Below, in pieces: positions 1-6,927 of a stretch of DNA of 30,382 nt; within the stretch, counting starts at the first letter, position 1; each line of letters begins with the position of its first letter. The DNA is from a virus: positions 1 to 30,382 of IMG/VR virus record IMGVR_UViG_3300017989_000321. One strand, given 5' to 3'. The translations under genes and the position numbers were made by a program. The notes under the pieces are model-generated. The model was not told where the DNA came from. It searched no databases and saw only the letters and a list, made by a program, of their open reading frames with translations.

Positions 1-5
1 TGAAG

Positions 6-227
6 TTGAAGACAATTGAAGAAGAAATTAAGGCGGCAACAATATCGGCTAGTTTAGCGTGTGGTAAAACTAAGCCTGATTTTATGAAACTAGATGATAC
101 AGCAATACAATGCGATCAGATCATAGACAAGAATGGTTATTTAGTAGGTTTTAATATACAAACACTGGTAGTACATAAGGGAAGGTATTTATTAAAGAAT
201 GGCGAAAAAAGAAAAGCTAAATCTTAA
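6..227 (+). CDS. Small hypothetical protein, possibly 5'-truncated by the window edge
   Basis: A 73-aa protein begins at a TTG 6 nt into the window. The frame is open to the edge, so the true start may lie upstream. It has an acidic helical N-terminus, a central mixed region with two Cys (residues 19 and 36) and a basic C-terminal tail. There is no signal peptide or membrane segment. It overlaps the terminase small subunit gene by 29 nt, which suggests translational coupling in a late packaging operon. I do not recognise the family. A role next to TerS is inferred only from position. Confidence 0.5.
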   Translation: MKTIEEEIKAATISASLACGKTKPDFMKLDDTAIQCDQIIDKNGYLVGFNIQTLVVHKGRYLLKNGEKRKAKS

Positions 228-621
228 TCAGGAGAAATTTTGTCAGAATTACGCAGGTATGAGTGATAGTCTTTTATTTGGAAACGCTACAAAGAGTTAT
301 ATGAATGCTTACCCAGAAACTAGCTATGAAGCAGCTATGACTAGCTCTAGTGATCTCCTAAGAATTCCTAAGATACAGGATAGAGTAAAAGAACTGTTAA
401 AAAAACTGGTTGTGGATGATGATTATGTGGATAGCCAAATAGGATACTTAATAAGACAAGGGGTTGACTGGAGTGCAAAGATGAAGGCAATACACGAGTA
501 TAATTTGGTGAATAGCAGGATAACGAAGAAGATAAAGCATAGTGGTAAGGTAGAGTACAAGTTATCAGATAAGGATAAAGAGGAATTGGATAATATACTG
601 GCTGCTAATAAGAAGAAGTAG
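199..621 (+). CDS. Terminase small subunit (TerS)
   Basis: Predicted DNA-recognition subunit of the packaging motor, which binds the phage genome and hands it to TerL. The 140-aa protein has the pattern of the Terminase_2-type family. An opening LNLNQEKFCQNY block matches the usual L-T-x-K-Q-E-x-F-x-x-x-Y opening. It is followed by a helix-turn-helix region (GNATKSYMNAYP, then SYEAA) and a 'LLRIPKIQDRVKELL' block like the family's 'LLRNPKV' motif at about residues 52-67. The C-terminal half is charged and helical and ends in a Lys tail, as expected for an oligomerisation or TerL-contact region. The start ATG overlaps the upstream ORF. Only a weak AAAGA precedes it. TerL is about 2 kb downstream, separated by cargo-like genes, which is less usual than adjacent terS-terL. 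Confidence 0.8.
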   Translation: MAKKEKLNLNQEKFCQNYAGMSDSLLFGNATKSYMNAYPETSYEAAMTSSSDLLRIPKIQDRVKELLKKLVVDDDYVDSQIGYLIRQGVDWSAKMKAIHEYNLVNSRITKKIKHSGKVEYKLSDKDKEELDNILAANKKK

Positions 622-657
622 GCGGGGGATTTTTTAATAATTAGATTTGGTATTCGG

Positions 658-774
658 GCGTGTGGGTTTTCATCATTTCCCACAGATATTTACTGGTTTG
701 CCGTGTAGGATTCGGTCAGTGAGGATGTTTTATTTTTTTCTCCCTCACTCCTACACGCCTGTATATCAATACAG
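658..774 (+). promoter_or_regulatory. Multi-hairpin RNA leader upstream of the metallophosphoesterase
   Basis: The 179-nt gap between TerS and the next gene holds several inverted repeats. TGTGGG (661-666) can pair with CCCACA (679-684). CGTGTAGGA (702-710) pairs perfectly with TCCTACACG (749-757), enclosing GTGAGG (719-724) with CCTCAC (743-748) around a T-rich loop. CTGTAT (759-764) pairs with ATACAG (769-774) around ATCA. GCGTGTGGG (658-666) can also pair with CCTACACGC (750-758) through one G-U, so two folds compete for the same 3' arm. The last hairpin ends 13 nt before the GGAGG of the next gene. No known riboswitch class was recognised. It may be an attenuator, a processing site or a terminator/leader composite. 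Confidence 0.55.
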
Positions 775-800
775 AATTAGGCCATACGGAGGTGAAAGCC

Positions 801-1955
801 GTGAAATGGTCAAAAGATGCGGAAGAGATGTTACTTAATCTCTATGACGCAGGTATGAGTGATCAGGCTATCGCTGATCTCCTTACGAACAAGTACGATA
901 GCACCTTTACAAGAAATTCAGTAAAGAACAAGCGACTTCGCCTTCTTAAAAAAACAAAGAAGCACGGGACGAAAGCTGATCTTTACACCTTGCTCAAGAG
1001 GGCAACAAAACCACTGGAACTTAGCGACCTTTTAGAGAAGCTGAATGTTGGCTTTGATGAGTTTCAGGCAATGGTACACGAACTTCGGTCAGAGGGCTAT
1101 AACATCAGTTGGGTAGATACATCTATCGAGCTGGTGAGGCAACTTGTTACGACCGACAAGCTGGTTATACCAGTCGAGACACTGTATAACGGCAAGGAAT
1201 ACCAGTTCGGCATTGTGGCAGACACCCACTTAGGCTCTAGGTACGAGCGGTTAGATGTCCTTGAGGTGGCCTATGATACTTTCTTACGGGAAGGGATCAA
1301 AGCGGTTTATCTCCCTGGAAATATGATTGATGGTTATCTTAAAAGGATTAATCACTTCGATCTTCATCCAGGTATGCAGGGATATACGGCACAGGTTGAA
1401 TACTTTGTTGAGAATTACCCCCAGAGAGAAGGTATTACTACATACTTTATCACTGGCGACGACCACGAGGGTTGGTGGGTAAAAGACGCAGGTATCAATA
1501 TCGGTGAGTATATCCAGCTCAAAGCAGAGGCAGCAGGGCGTACTGATCTGGTATGGATCGGCCATATGGAAGTTGATGTAGAACTCAAGAATGAGACAGG
1601 TTCGTCCATTATGAGGGTTGTACATCCTGGTGGCGGTTCATCCTATGCAGTCTCCTATTCCACTCAGAAGCTGGTAGAAAGCTATCAGGGTGGGGAGAAG
1701 CCTCAGATACTTATTGTGGGACATTACCACAAGATGCTCTTGCAGTTTATCCGCAATGTTTGGGTCATCCAGGCGGGATGTGTGGAAGACCAGACTCCGT
1801 TTATGAGGAAGAAGAAGTTAGCAGCTCACGTTGGGTTTTGGATTATCCGCTTCCATCAGGCAAAAACAGGCGAGATCAATCGGCTCAATGGTGAGTTCTT
1901 TCCCTTTTACGATAAAGGGTTTTACACCAAGAAAGACCACTTTAAGATGTGGTAA
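801..1955 (+). CDS. Calcineurin-like metallophosphoesterase with N-terminal helix-turn-helix
   Basis: Predicted metal-dependent phosphoesterase of 384 aa. I place the start at GTG 801, because GGAGG at 788-792 lies 8 nt upstream and would overlap an in-frame GTG at 792. Residues 1-45 look like an HTH/Myb-type DNA-binding segment (AGMSDQAIADLL followed by RNSVKNKRLRL). A linker follows, with the catalytic domain from about residue 130. Motifs seen: D141-T-H143, G-N174-M-I-D177, D-D221-H222-E223, H275-PGGG and G-H308-Y-H310. Against the canonical DxH / GDxxD / GNH(E/D) / H / GHxH set, the motif II Asp is Asn and the motif III Asn is Asp. Phage relatives with the 'HPGGG' and 'QTPFMRKKKLAAHVG' blocks are known to me as a family. 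Substrate unknown; nucleic-acid ends or cyclic nucleotides are possible. Codon use (more ATC, CTC, CGG) differs from the flanking phage genes. Confidence 0.85.
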   Translation: MKWSKDAEEMLLNLYDAGMSDQAIADLLTNKYDSTFTRNSVKNKRLRLLKKTKKHGTKADLYTLLKRATKPLELSDLLEKLNVGFDEFQAMVHELRSEGYNISWVDTSIELVRQLVTTDKLVIPVETLYNGKEYQFGIVADTHLGSRYERLDVLEVAYDTFLREGIKAVYLPGNMIDGYLKRINHFDLHPGMQGYTAQVEYFVENYPQREGITTYFITGDDHEGWWVKDAGINIGEYIQLKAEAAGRTDLVWIGHMEVDVELKNETGSSIMRVVHPGGGSSYAVSYSTQKLVESYQGGEKPQILIVGHYHKMLLQFIRNVWVIQAGCVEDQTPFMRKKKLAAHVGFWIIRFHQAKTGEINRLNGEFFPFYDKGFYTKKDHFKMW

Positions 1956-1965
1956 GGAGGCTAAA

Positions 1966-2187
1966 ATGGCTTGGATAGCTTTTGTGTTAGCCTTAACTGG
2001 GGCTTTCCTTGTTACTAAGGAGGATCGCAGACTGCATTTCGCAGGTTTTGTTATGTGGTCTTTCACAAATGCGTACTGGGCGATATATAACTGGGGTGAT
2101 TGGGCATTATGTGCTCAATTCTCAGCGTTCTTTATTCTAGCGTTGCTTGGTATTAAAAACACACTCAAAGCGTTTAAGAAAAGCTGA
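1966..2187 (+). CDS. Small three-segment membrane protein (PnuC/PQ-loop-like)
   Basis: A 73-aa hydrophobic protein. ATG 1966 is preceded by AAGGAGG with 5 nt spacing and lies 10 nt after the phosphoesterase stop, so the two are co-transcribed. Predicted membrane helices are at about residues 2-17, 24-43 and 47-64, with a charged KEDRR loop after the first and a basic KAFKK tail. The 'RLHFAGFVMWSFTNAYWAIYN' stretch resembles small phage and bacterial membrane proteins related to PnuC/YgjV or half-transporters. These have no firmly established function. The cytoplasmic side is probably the Lys-rich end, by the positive-inside rule. Pairing with the phosphoesterase suggests a shared cargo role, but this is inference. 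Confidence 0.7.
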   Translation: MAWIAFVLALTGAFLVTKEDRRLHFAGFVMWSFTNAYWAIYNWGDWALCAQFSAFFILALLGIKNTLKAFKKS

Positions 2188-2196
2188 ATTTCGACG

Positions 2197-2243
2197 CTCT
2201 CCCCTACTAGCTAAAGGAGCTACGGGGGAGGGCAACCTTTCTT
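2197..2243 (+). terminator. Strong hairpin ending the phosphoesterase cassette
   Basis: CTCCCC (2199-2204) pairs with GGGGAG (2225-2230). After a small internal loop, TAGCT (2208-2212) pairs with AGCTA (2218-2222) around AAAGG. A T-rich stretch (CCTTTCTTT) follows rather than a pure U-run. It lies 10 nt after the stop of the 73-aa membrane protein and is probably a rho-independent terminator of moderate strength. Confidence 0.6.
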
Positions 2244-2304
2244 TACATAGAGCATATTTATATAAGACATAGGGTTTACATAGAAATGTACTTAGTTTAC
2301 ATAG
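2242..2304 (+). repeat. Three direct copies of TTTACATAG around the DUF4406 start
   Basis: Exact 9-nt copies lie at 2242-2250, 2275-2283 and 2296-2304. The spacings of 33 and 21 nt are close to three and two helical turns. The third copy is inside the coding sequence (codons for VYIA). TATAAG at 2261-2266 sits between copies 1 and 2 and could be a -10, but no matching -35 is well placed. This could be an operator; chance in A+T-rich DNA is not excluded. Confidence 0.4.
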
Positions 2305-2609
2305 CAGGTCCTTACAGGGCTGATACATTTTGGGAGATAGAGCAAAACATACAAAAGGCTAAATTGTATGCTGCCAGAGTGATTAAAGATTATAATGGTG
2401 AGTATTATCCTGTTATTCCTCACTCAAATACTGGGCATTTTGGTGGGCTTAAAGACGAAAAGTACTTCCTAGAGGGGACAATGGAGCAATTAAAGAGGTG
2501 TGATGCTATTGTTTTAATACCAGGGTGGGACAAGTCCAAAGGCTCTATAGCCGAGTTTAAATACGCTTTAGATAACGATATGCCAATATTAAAGATTTAT
2601 GATAACTGA
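2286..2609 (+). CDS. DUF4406 / nucleoside 2-deoxyribosyltransferase-like protein
   Basis: A 107-aa soluble Rossmann-like protein. The N-terminal strand and glycine turn 'VYIAGPYRA' (residues 4-12) is the hallmark of DUF4406 and nucleoside 2-deoxyribosyltransferases. It is followed by 'NIQKAKLYAARV', a 'YYPVIPHSNTGHF' segment, 'CDAIVLIPGWDKSKGS' and E90 in 'GSIAEFKYAL', which aligns with the usual catalytic or ribose-binding Glu of the family. Likely role: nucleotide or base salvage or modification in the infected cytoplasm. The exact reaction is not shown by sequence. There is no Shine-Dalgarno before the ATG. The 3' end overlaps the TerL start by 11 nt, so the two genes are translationally linked. 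Confidence 0.75.
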   Translation: MYLVYIAGPYRADTFWEIEQNIQKAKLYAARVIKDYNGEYYPVIPHSNTGHFGGLKDEKYFLEGTMEQLKRCDAIVLIPGWDKSKGSIAEFKYALDNDMPILKIYDN

Positions 2610-4272
2610 TTTAGATCCAAAAGTAATAAAACTACTTAAAGAGGGTACGCCCGCACAAAGGAAGTATATTTGTGAGAAAGAACCTGCTTATTTCTTTGTT
2701 TACTATTTTTCAGAGTTCTACACCTATGAGATAGCTCCTTTCCACTGGCAGTTTTATGATGATCTGAAGAAGCTGGTATCTGGTGATTACAAAGAGATAG
2801 GGTGGATAGCTTTCAGAGAGTCCGCCAAGACTTCTATAGCTAAACTGTTTATTGTTTGGTGTATCTGTTTCGAGAAGAAGAAGTACATCAACTTTGACTC
2901 TTACGATAAAGATAACTCTGAGGCAGCTCTTTTTGATATTTCAGTATGGTTGCAGACGAATAAGAAGCTAATTAGTGATTTCGGCAACCTTTATTACGGA
3001 GATGATCAGGAGGATAAAACCAAGAAGATCAAGAGGTTAAACAACTTTGTAACCGCTAACGGCATAAAAGTAGAGGCTTTTTCAACCCAAGAGCCTACTA
3101 GAGGGCGTATTTATCAGAATGTTAGGCCTGATCTATTCGTATTGGATGATATAGAGAACGCCAAAACAAAGAAGTCTTTTGCGATTACAGCCACCATTGT
3201 AGAGCATATAAACGAGCTGAAGGCAGGTTTAAGCTCTACGGGTAGTGTGATATACCTGGGTAACTATTTAACCGAAAATGGGGTTATAGCGGGGCTGATA
3301 GAGGGGTCTAAATCTAATAAGGACGTTTTAATAAGAAATATACCAGTAGCTAAGGGTGAAGAGTTAATGTGGCCAGATAAATACACCTTTACGGATGCAG
3401 AAGCGGTAGAAGAAAACAAGACTAGGAGCAAGGAAATACCTAAAGTATCTCTTGAGTCTAAGCGTAGGGCTTTGGGTAATGAGGTGTTTGAGACTGAGAT
3501 GATGAATAACCCAGCGGCAGCGGAGGATTATTTCTTTGATAAGTTAAGGATAGAAGCAGATATAAAGAAGATAGAAAAGAAGCTCCCAGTGCAGGATTTG
3601 GCAGGTTTTAAGATATGGCACGAGTTTGATCCGTCTCATAGGTACGCAATAGGGGCAGATATATCAGAGGGAGTGGAAAAAGATAGCTCTGCTAGTGTTT
3701 GTTTTGACTTTTCCACAGTTCCTCACAGGGTTGTTAGTACCTATTACAACAATGTGATTGATCCGAGTACTTTTGCATTTGAGTTAAGGAGACAGGGAGA
3801 TTACTTCGGTGGGTGTTTGTTAGCTCCTGAGCTTAATAATGTAGGGTTTGCCACAGTTACGACACTTTTAACTATTTATGACCCAGATATGATCTATAGG
3901 CATACGGACTTAACTAAGATAGAGGGAGATAGAACAGAGTCCAAAAAGCACGGATGGAGGACTACTTCGGCTACTAAGTCCAAGATGTTCTATGATTTTA
4001 AGAAGGCTTATGAGGATGGAGTTATAGAGATTTGGGATATTGATTTGCTAAAAGAGATGTCTTCATTTACTAAGGCTGATTTATCCAGTAGCACAACCAC
4101 TAGGCAATTAGTAACTAGACACTTTGACCTTTTGACCGCAGCTTGTATTGGTTATCAGATGAGAGATCACGCAGTTGTAATGTCTAATAATGCAGACGAG
4201 GACTACAAAAAGAAGGTTAAGGCAGTGAAGAACCTAGAAACTAAACCACTTTATGAGGAAATTGGTCTATAA
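2599..4272 (+). CDS. Terminase large subunit (TerL), ATPase-nuclease
   Basis: Motor and nuclease that pumps DNA into the prohead at the portal and cuts the concatemer. 557 aa, normal family length. The ATPase half has a divergent Walker A, 'AFRESAKTS' with K77-T78, lacking the usual glycines. Walker B is 'LFVLDDIE' with D183, D184 and E186, and a 'YLGNYLTENG' coupling-motif-like segment follows. The RNase H-fold nuclease half has D354 in 'AIGADISEG', E411 in 'APELNN' and D510 in 'HFDLLTA', the three expected acidic metal ligands. The start ATG overlaps the end of the DUF4406 gene. The stop codon overlaps a TATAAT box. Confidence rests on the ordered motif set. Confidence 0.92.
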   Translation: MITDLDPKVIKLLKEGTPAQRKYICEKEPAYFFVYYFSEFYTYEIAPFHWQFYDDLKKLVSGDYKEIGWIAFRESAKTSIAKLFIVWCICFEKKKYINFDSYDKDNSEAALFDISVWLQTNKKLISDFGNLYYGDDQEDKTKKIKRLNNFVTANGIKVEAFSTQEPTRGRIYQNVRPDLFVLDDIENAKTKKSFAITATIVEHINELKAGLSSTGSVIYLGNYLTENGVIAGLIEGSKSNKDVLIRNIPVAKGEELMWPDKYTFTDAEAVEENKTRSKEIPKVSLESKRRALGNEVFETEMMNNPAAAEDYFFDKLRIEADIKKIEKKLPVQDLAGFKIWHEFDPSHRYAIGADISEGVEKDSSASVCFDFSTVPHRVVSTYYNNVIDPSTFAFELRRQGDYFGGCLLAPELNNVGFATVTTLLTIYDPDMIYRHTDLTKIEGDRTESKKHGWRTTSATKSKMFYDFKKAYEDGVIEIWDIDLLKEMSSFTKADLSSSTTTRQLVTRHFDLLTAACIGYQMRDHAVVMSNNADEDYKKKVKAVKNLETKPLYEEIGL

Positions 4273-4283
4273 TCTGGTATAAT
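4268..4283 (+). promoter_or_regulatory. Putative promoter (TATAAT plus extended -10 TGGTATAAT) before portal
   Basis: TATAAT at 4268-4273 overlaps the TerL stop codon. Ten nucleotides on, TGG-TATAAT (4275-4283) is a perfect extended -10 element. No good -35 is seen at 17 nt, which extended -10 promoters tolerate. Transcription would begin near 4290, giving a leader of about 50 nt before the portal ATG that includes the 4301 hairpin. Confidence 0.5.
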
Positions 4284-4300
4284 TAAACAAGAAACGAGAA

Positions 4301-4328
4301 GACGGCATTATTATAGTCGTCATTTTTT
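4301..4328 (+). terminator. Hairpin plus T-run between TerL and portal
   Basis: GACGGC (4301-4306) pairs with GTCGTC (4316-4321), including one G-U, around a 9-nt A/T loop. Six T residues follow at 4323-4328. This is a plausible rho-independent terminator for the TerL transcript. Because a promoter-like -10 sits just upstream, the same hairpin would also be in the leader of a portal mRNA, where it could attenuate. Confidence 0.55.
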
Positions 4329-4339
4329 ATAAGAATCGT

Positions 4340-6283
4340 ATGAAAGTTATTAAAATAACTCAGAAAATAGAGAAACAAATACTAAAACAAGCCCAAGAAG
4401 AGGTAGAATTTGCCAGAGAACATAAAAAACCACGCCTTTCACAGTGGAAGCGTACTGAAAACCAGTATTATGGCGTAAAACCAAGTACAAAAGACAACAG
4501 AAGTAATGTTATGTTGCCTAAGATGCAGGGTTTTGTTGATACATTGCTCTCAAAGGTTGATGCTTTCCCTAATATAAAGTTTATGCCAGGGGAGGATGCT
4601 GATACTAAAAAGGCAGAGAGGATTAAGGCTCTGTTTGATCAAGATGCAAGACCAGCAAATATGAACTTTGCTTTTAAAGATACTCTCGGTAAGAAACAGG
4701 CTATTTTATACGGACGTGCGATTTATGAGTTCCACGCCTCATCTAAGGGTGGGTACAAGGCTCATCTTACACTTATAGACGCTTATGACTTCCTAATTGA
4801 TCCCGCAGCAGGTGGTATTGATACGGAAAATGCGGACTATCTAGGACGACAAAATCTTATAAAAAACAGAGAAGAACTAGAGCAAGGAGCTAAAGATGGT
4901 AAATACATAAAAGCAGCGGTTAAGAGGCTTCTAGCTAATGTTAATGAAGAAGATGATAATGCTGGTACTGAATCAGAGGACGAGCAAGATAAAGAGAAGA
5001 AAAACAGGTATGCAGCCTTAAATGTTGGTGCTAAGAGGCGTATGCTACCAGGTACATTTAAGTTTATAGAATGGTATACAACTTTTAAGGGTTGTAGGTT
5101 TTACCTATTATTCAATGAAGACAGCGGTGAGGTTATCAGGCTAGAGAAGTTAAAAGATATGTTTAATAGTGAGTTGTGGCCGTTCTGGTCTTGGGCTACT
5201 TACCCAGACTTGGTAGAGTTCTGGTCTCCAGCTCCAGCTGATATGGTTAGAGATATTTTCGCAGCTCAAACAATGTCTATTAACCAAATGCTTGATAACA
5301 ACGAAGAGATCAACAGGCCTATGATAGCCTTTGATACGGATGTGATAGATGACCCAGTTCTCCTTAAATACCGCAGAGATGGCTTAGTACCGCTTAAAAA
5401 AGGTACGAATATCAGGAGTGCGGTTCAAATGTTCGAGAAAAAGCCTATAAACAACGGAATAGCTATATACGAGACACTAGAAGGCATACAAGAGCTTGAA
5501 TCTGGTGTTACTTCAGCTTCAAAAGGTGCAGCAGGAGAGGAAAAAGTAGGTATTTACGAGGGTAACTTGGCTAATGTTTCAGATAGGCTAGGGCTACTTA
5601 ATAAGTCTTATGCTAATGCTTACCACCGCTTTGCATTGCTTTATCAGTACGGAATCAGAGAACATCTTAACAAGAAGACTGCAATTAAGATGATTGGACC
5701 TGATGGGGTTGAGTTTGATGAAATTACTAAAACAGACATCACTCCCCGTAGAGGAGAGTACGACATCTTTATTTCTGCTTCGGATGCTGAAAGAAACGAG
5801 GATATTCTTGATAAGCGTAGCAAATTAGGCTTTGTTAGCGAAAATAGAGGTAATAAGCGTGTGAATCAGAGCTTCTTAATAGAATTAGAGGCTGAAATAG
5901 CAGGGTTTACTCCTGATCAGATAGCTAGACTTATGGATACTGAGGATTACGGCAGCAAGGACTTACTAGCAGAGGCACAAAGAGATATACAGTTGATATT
6001 GGATGGTAAGGAAGTAGAGCCTAATCAGAGTGCGAATACAGCTTATGTTAAGAAGATTGTGGAGTACGTCAGAGATAAGCACGAGGGCTTAACTGAAGAA
6101 CAAGAGCTTAAGCTTCTAGCTTATATAGACACTGTAATGCCTATTGTTGAGAGAAATATGGTTGATTTGGCGGTGCAAAAGGCGGCTATGGCTGGTGCAG
6201 TAGTACCACCATTAAATCAGGTTGAACCTACTCAAGAGGAAGTTCCACAAGAGCAGCCTCAAGAGGAAGATATAGAAATTTAA
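4340..6283 (+). CDS. Portal protein
   Basis: Predicted dodecameric portal that forms the DNA gate at one capsid vertex and docks TerL and then the adaptor. 647 aa, directly downstream of TerL. An N-terminal helical region includes 'RLSQWKRTENQYYG' and 'NVMLPKMQGFVDTLLSKVD'. A 'PNIKFMPG' wing strand follows, then 'DAYDFLIDPAAGGID' near residues 150-164, a pattern common in podovirus-type portals. An acidic loop (about 199-220), a clip/stem region around 'FWSPAPADMVRDIFAAQTMSINQMLDNNEE', and a helical barrel end in a Pro/Gln/Glu tail. No ribosome site precedes the ATG; the leader is A+T-rich. There is no nuclease or MuF fusion. Family assignment is from motif order and position. Confidence 0.85.
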   Translation: MKVIKITQKIEKQILKQAQEEVEFAREHKKPRLSQWKRTENQYYGVKPSTKDNRSNVMLPKMQGFVDTLLSKVDAFPNIKFMPGEDADTKKAERIKALFDQDARPANMNFAFKDTLGKKQAILYGRAIYEFHASSKGGYKAHLTLIDAYDFLIDPAAGGIDTENADYLGRQNLIKNREELEQGAKDGKYIKAAVKRLLANVNEEDDNAGTESEDEQDKEKKNRYAALNVGAKRRMLPGTFKFIEWYTTFKGCRFYLLFNEDSGEVIRLEKLKDMFNSELWPFWSWATYPDLVEFWSPAPADMVRDIFAAQTMSINQMLDNNEEINRPMIAFDTDVIDDPVLLKYRRDGLVPLKKGTNIRSAVQMFEKKPINNGIAIYETLEGIQELESGVTSASKGAAGEEKVGIYEGNLANVSDRLGLLNKSYANAYHRFALLYQYGIREHLNKKTAIKMIGPDGVEFDEITKTDITPRRGEYDIFISASDAERNEDILDKRSKLGFVSENRGNKRVNQSFLIELEAEIAGFTPDQIARLMDTEDYGSKDLLAEAQRDIQLILDGKEVEPNQSANTAYVKKIVEYVRDKHEGLTEEQELKLLAYIDTVMPIVERNMVDLAVQKAAMAGAVVPPLNQVEPTQEEVPQEQPQEEDIEI

Positions 6284-6294
6284 AAATTTACCTT

Positions 6295-6927
6295 ATGCCT
6301 AAAGATAATCAACTAAGCGACTCTGAATTAATAGCAGTCGCCAATCTAAAGACAATAAAAGCTATAAAAGAGCTAGAGCCATTGCTTAATGCTATTGCAG
6401 TAGCACAGTTAAAATCCACAGAAAAGCTAGTCAAAGCCTTGAGCGGCAAAGAAGCTTTAGTAATTAAACCAGTGCTGGAGCAGATTTCTAGTTTAAAAAA
6501 GCTGGTTCAGAGGAAAGATAAGACTACTGAGATAGTTATGGAGGCTAATAAGAGAATTATTAGTGAGATTAAGGATATTTCAGTAGATATAGACCTAGAC
6601 CCGTTTATTGACTCTATTAAGGGCTTAGAGGGTATTTTAAAGAAACTTCCTAAAGGTTTACCACTTGAGAAGAAGAGAGTGGCGGTAAAGCTGTACGAAG
6701 AAGATATAAAGAGACTGGAAAAGGCTATGAATTGGCGAGTTACAGGGCCTTTTGATGTAAGAGCTATAAATAAGTTAGTCCCAGAGCAACACGATGATGT
6801 GATTATGACCTACGACGTTAATAACAATATGACCAGAGCCGAGTTTAAGATGGGGCTTAATACAGTGGCGATCATAGAAATGACCTATGATGTTAATAAT
6901 AATATGACGAGGGCATATAGAGTTTAA
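6295..6927 (+). CDS. Coiled-coil virion-associated protein with duplicated C-terminal strand motif
   Basis: 210 aa. Residues about 10-145 are heptad-rich, charged and helical (repeated IKAIKEL, EKLVKAL, ISSLKKLV patterns), so a trimeric or dimeric coiled coil is likely. The C-terminus holds two identical 12-aa blocks, MTYDVNNNMTRA, at residues 171-182 and 196-207, joined by a beta-like linker. The 'YDxNNN' pattern is common in phage head/tail accessory and fibre-base proteins. The gene starts 11 nt after the portal stop, with an A-rich leader and no Shine-Dalgarno. Its stop overlaps the start of the next gene (TAATG). A neck, fibre-base or capsid-decoration role is inferred from position only. 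Confidence 0.6.
   Translation: MPKDNQLSDSELIAVANLKTIKAIKELEPLLNAIAVAQLKSTEKLVKALSGKEALVIKPVLEQISSLKKLVQRKDKTTEIVMEANKRIISEIKDISVDIDLDPFIDSIKGLEGILKKLPKGLPLEKKRVAVKLYEEDIKRLEKAMNWRVTGPFDVRAINKLVPEQHDDVIMTYDVNNNMTRAEFKMGLNTVAIIEMTYDVNNNMTRAYRV
6805..6915 (+). repeat. Tandem 12-codon repeat, 75-nt period
   Basis: Two 36-nt copies at 6805-6840 and 6880-6915 encode the same 12 residues. They differ at six third-codon positions only, so the peptide is conserved while the DNA has drifted. This points to an old duplication under protein-level selection. Confidence 0.8.

Noticed and set aside
647-838. 63-aa frame across the structured leader
   Set aside because: It lies over hairpins and the true GTG start, without a ribosome site, and its composition is not protein-like.
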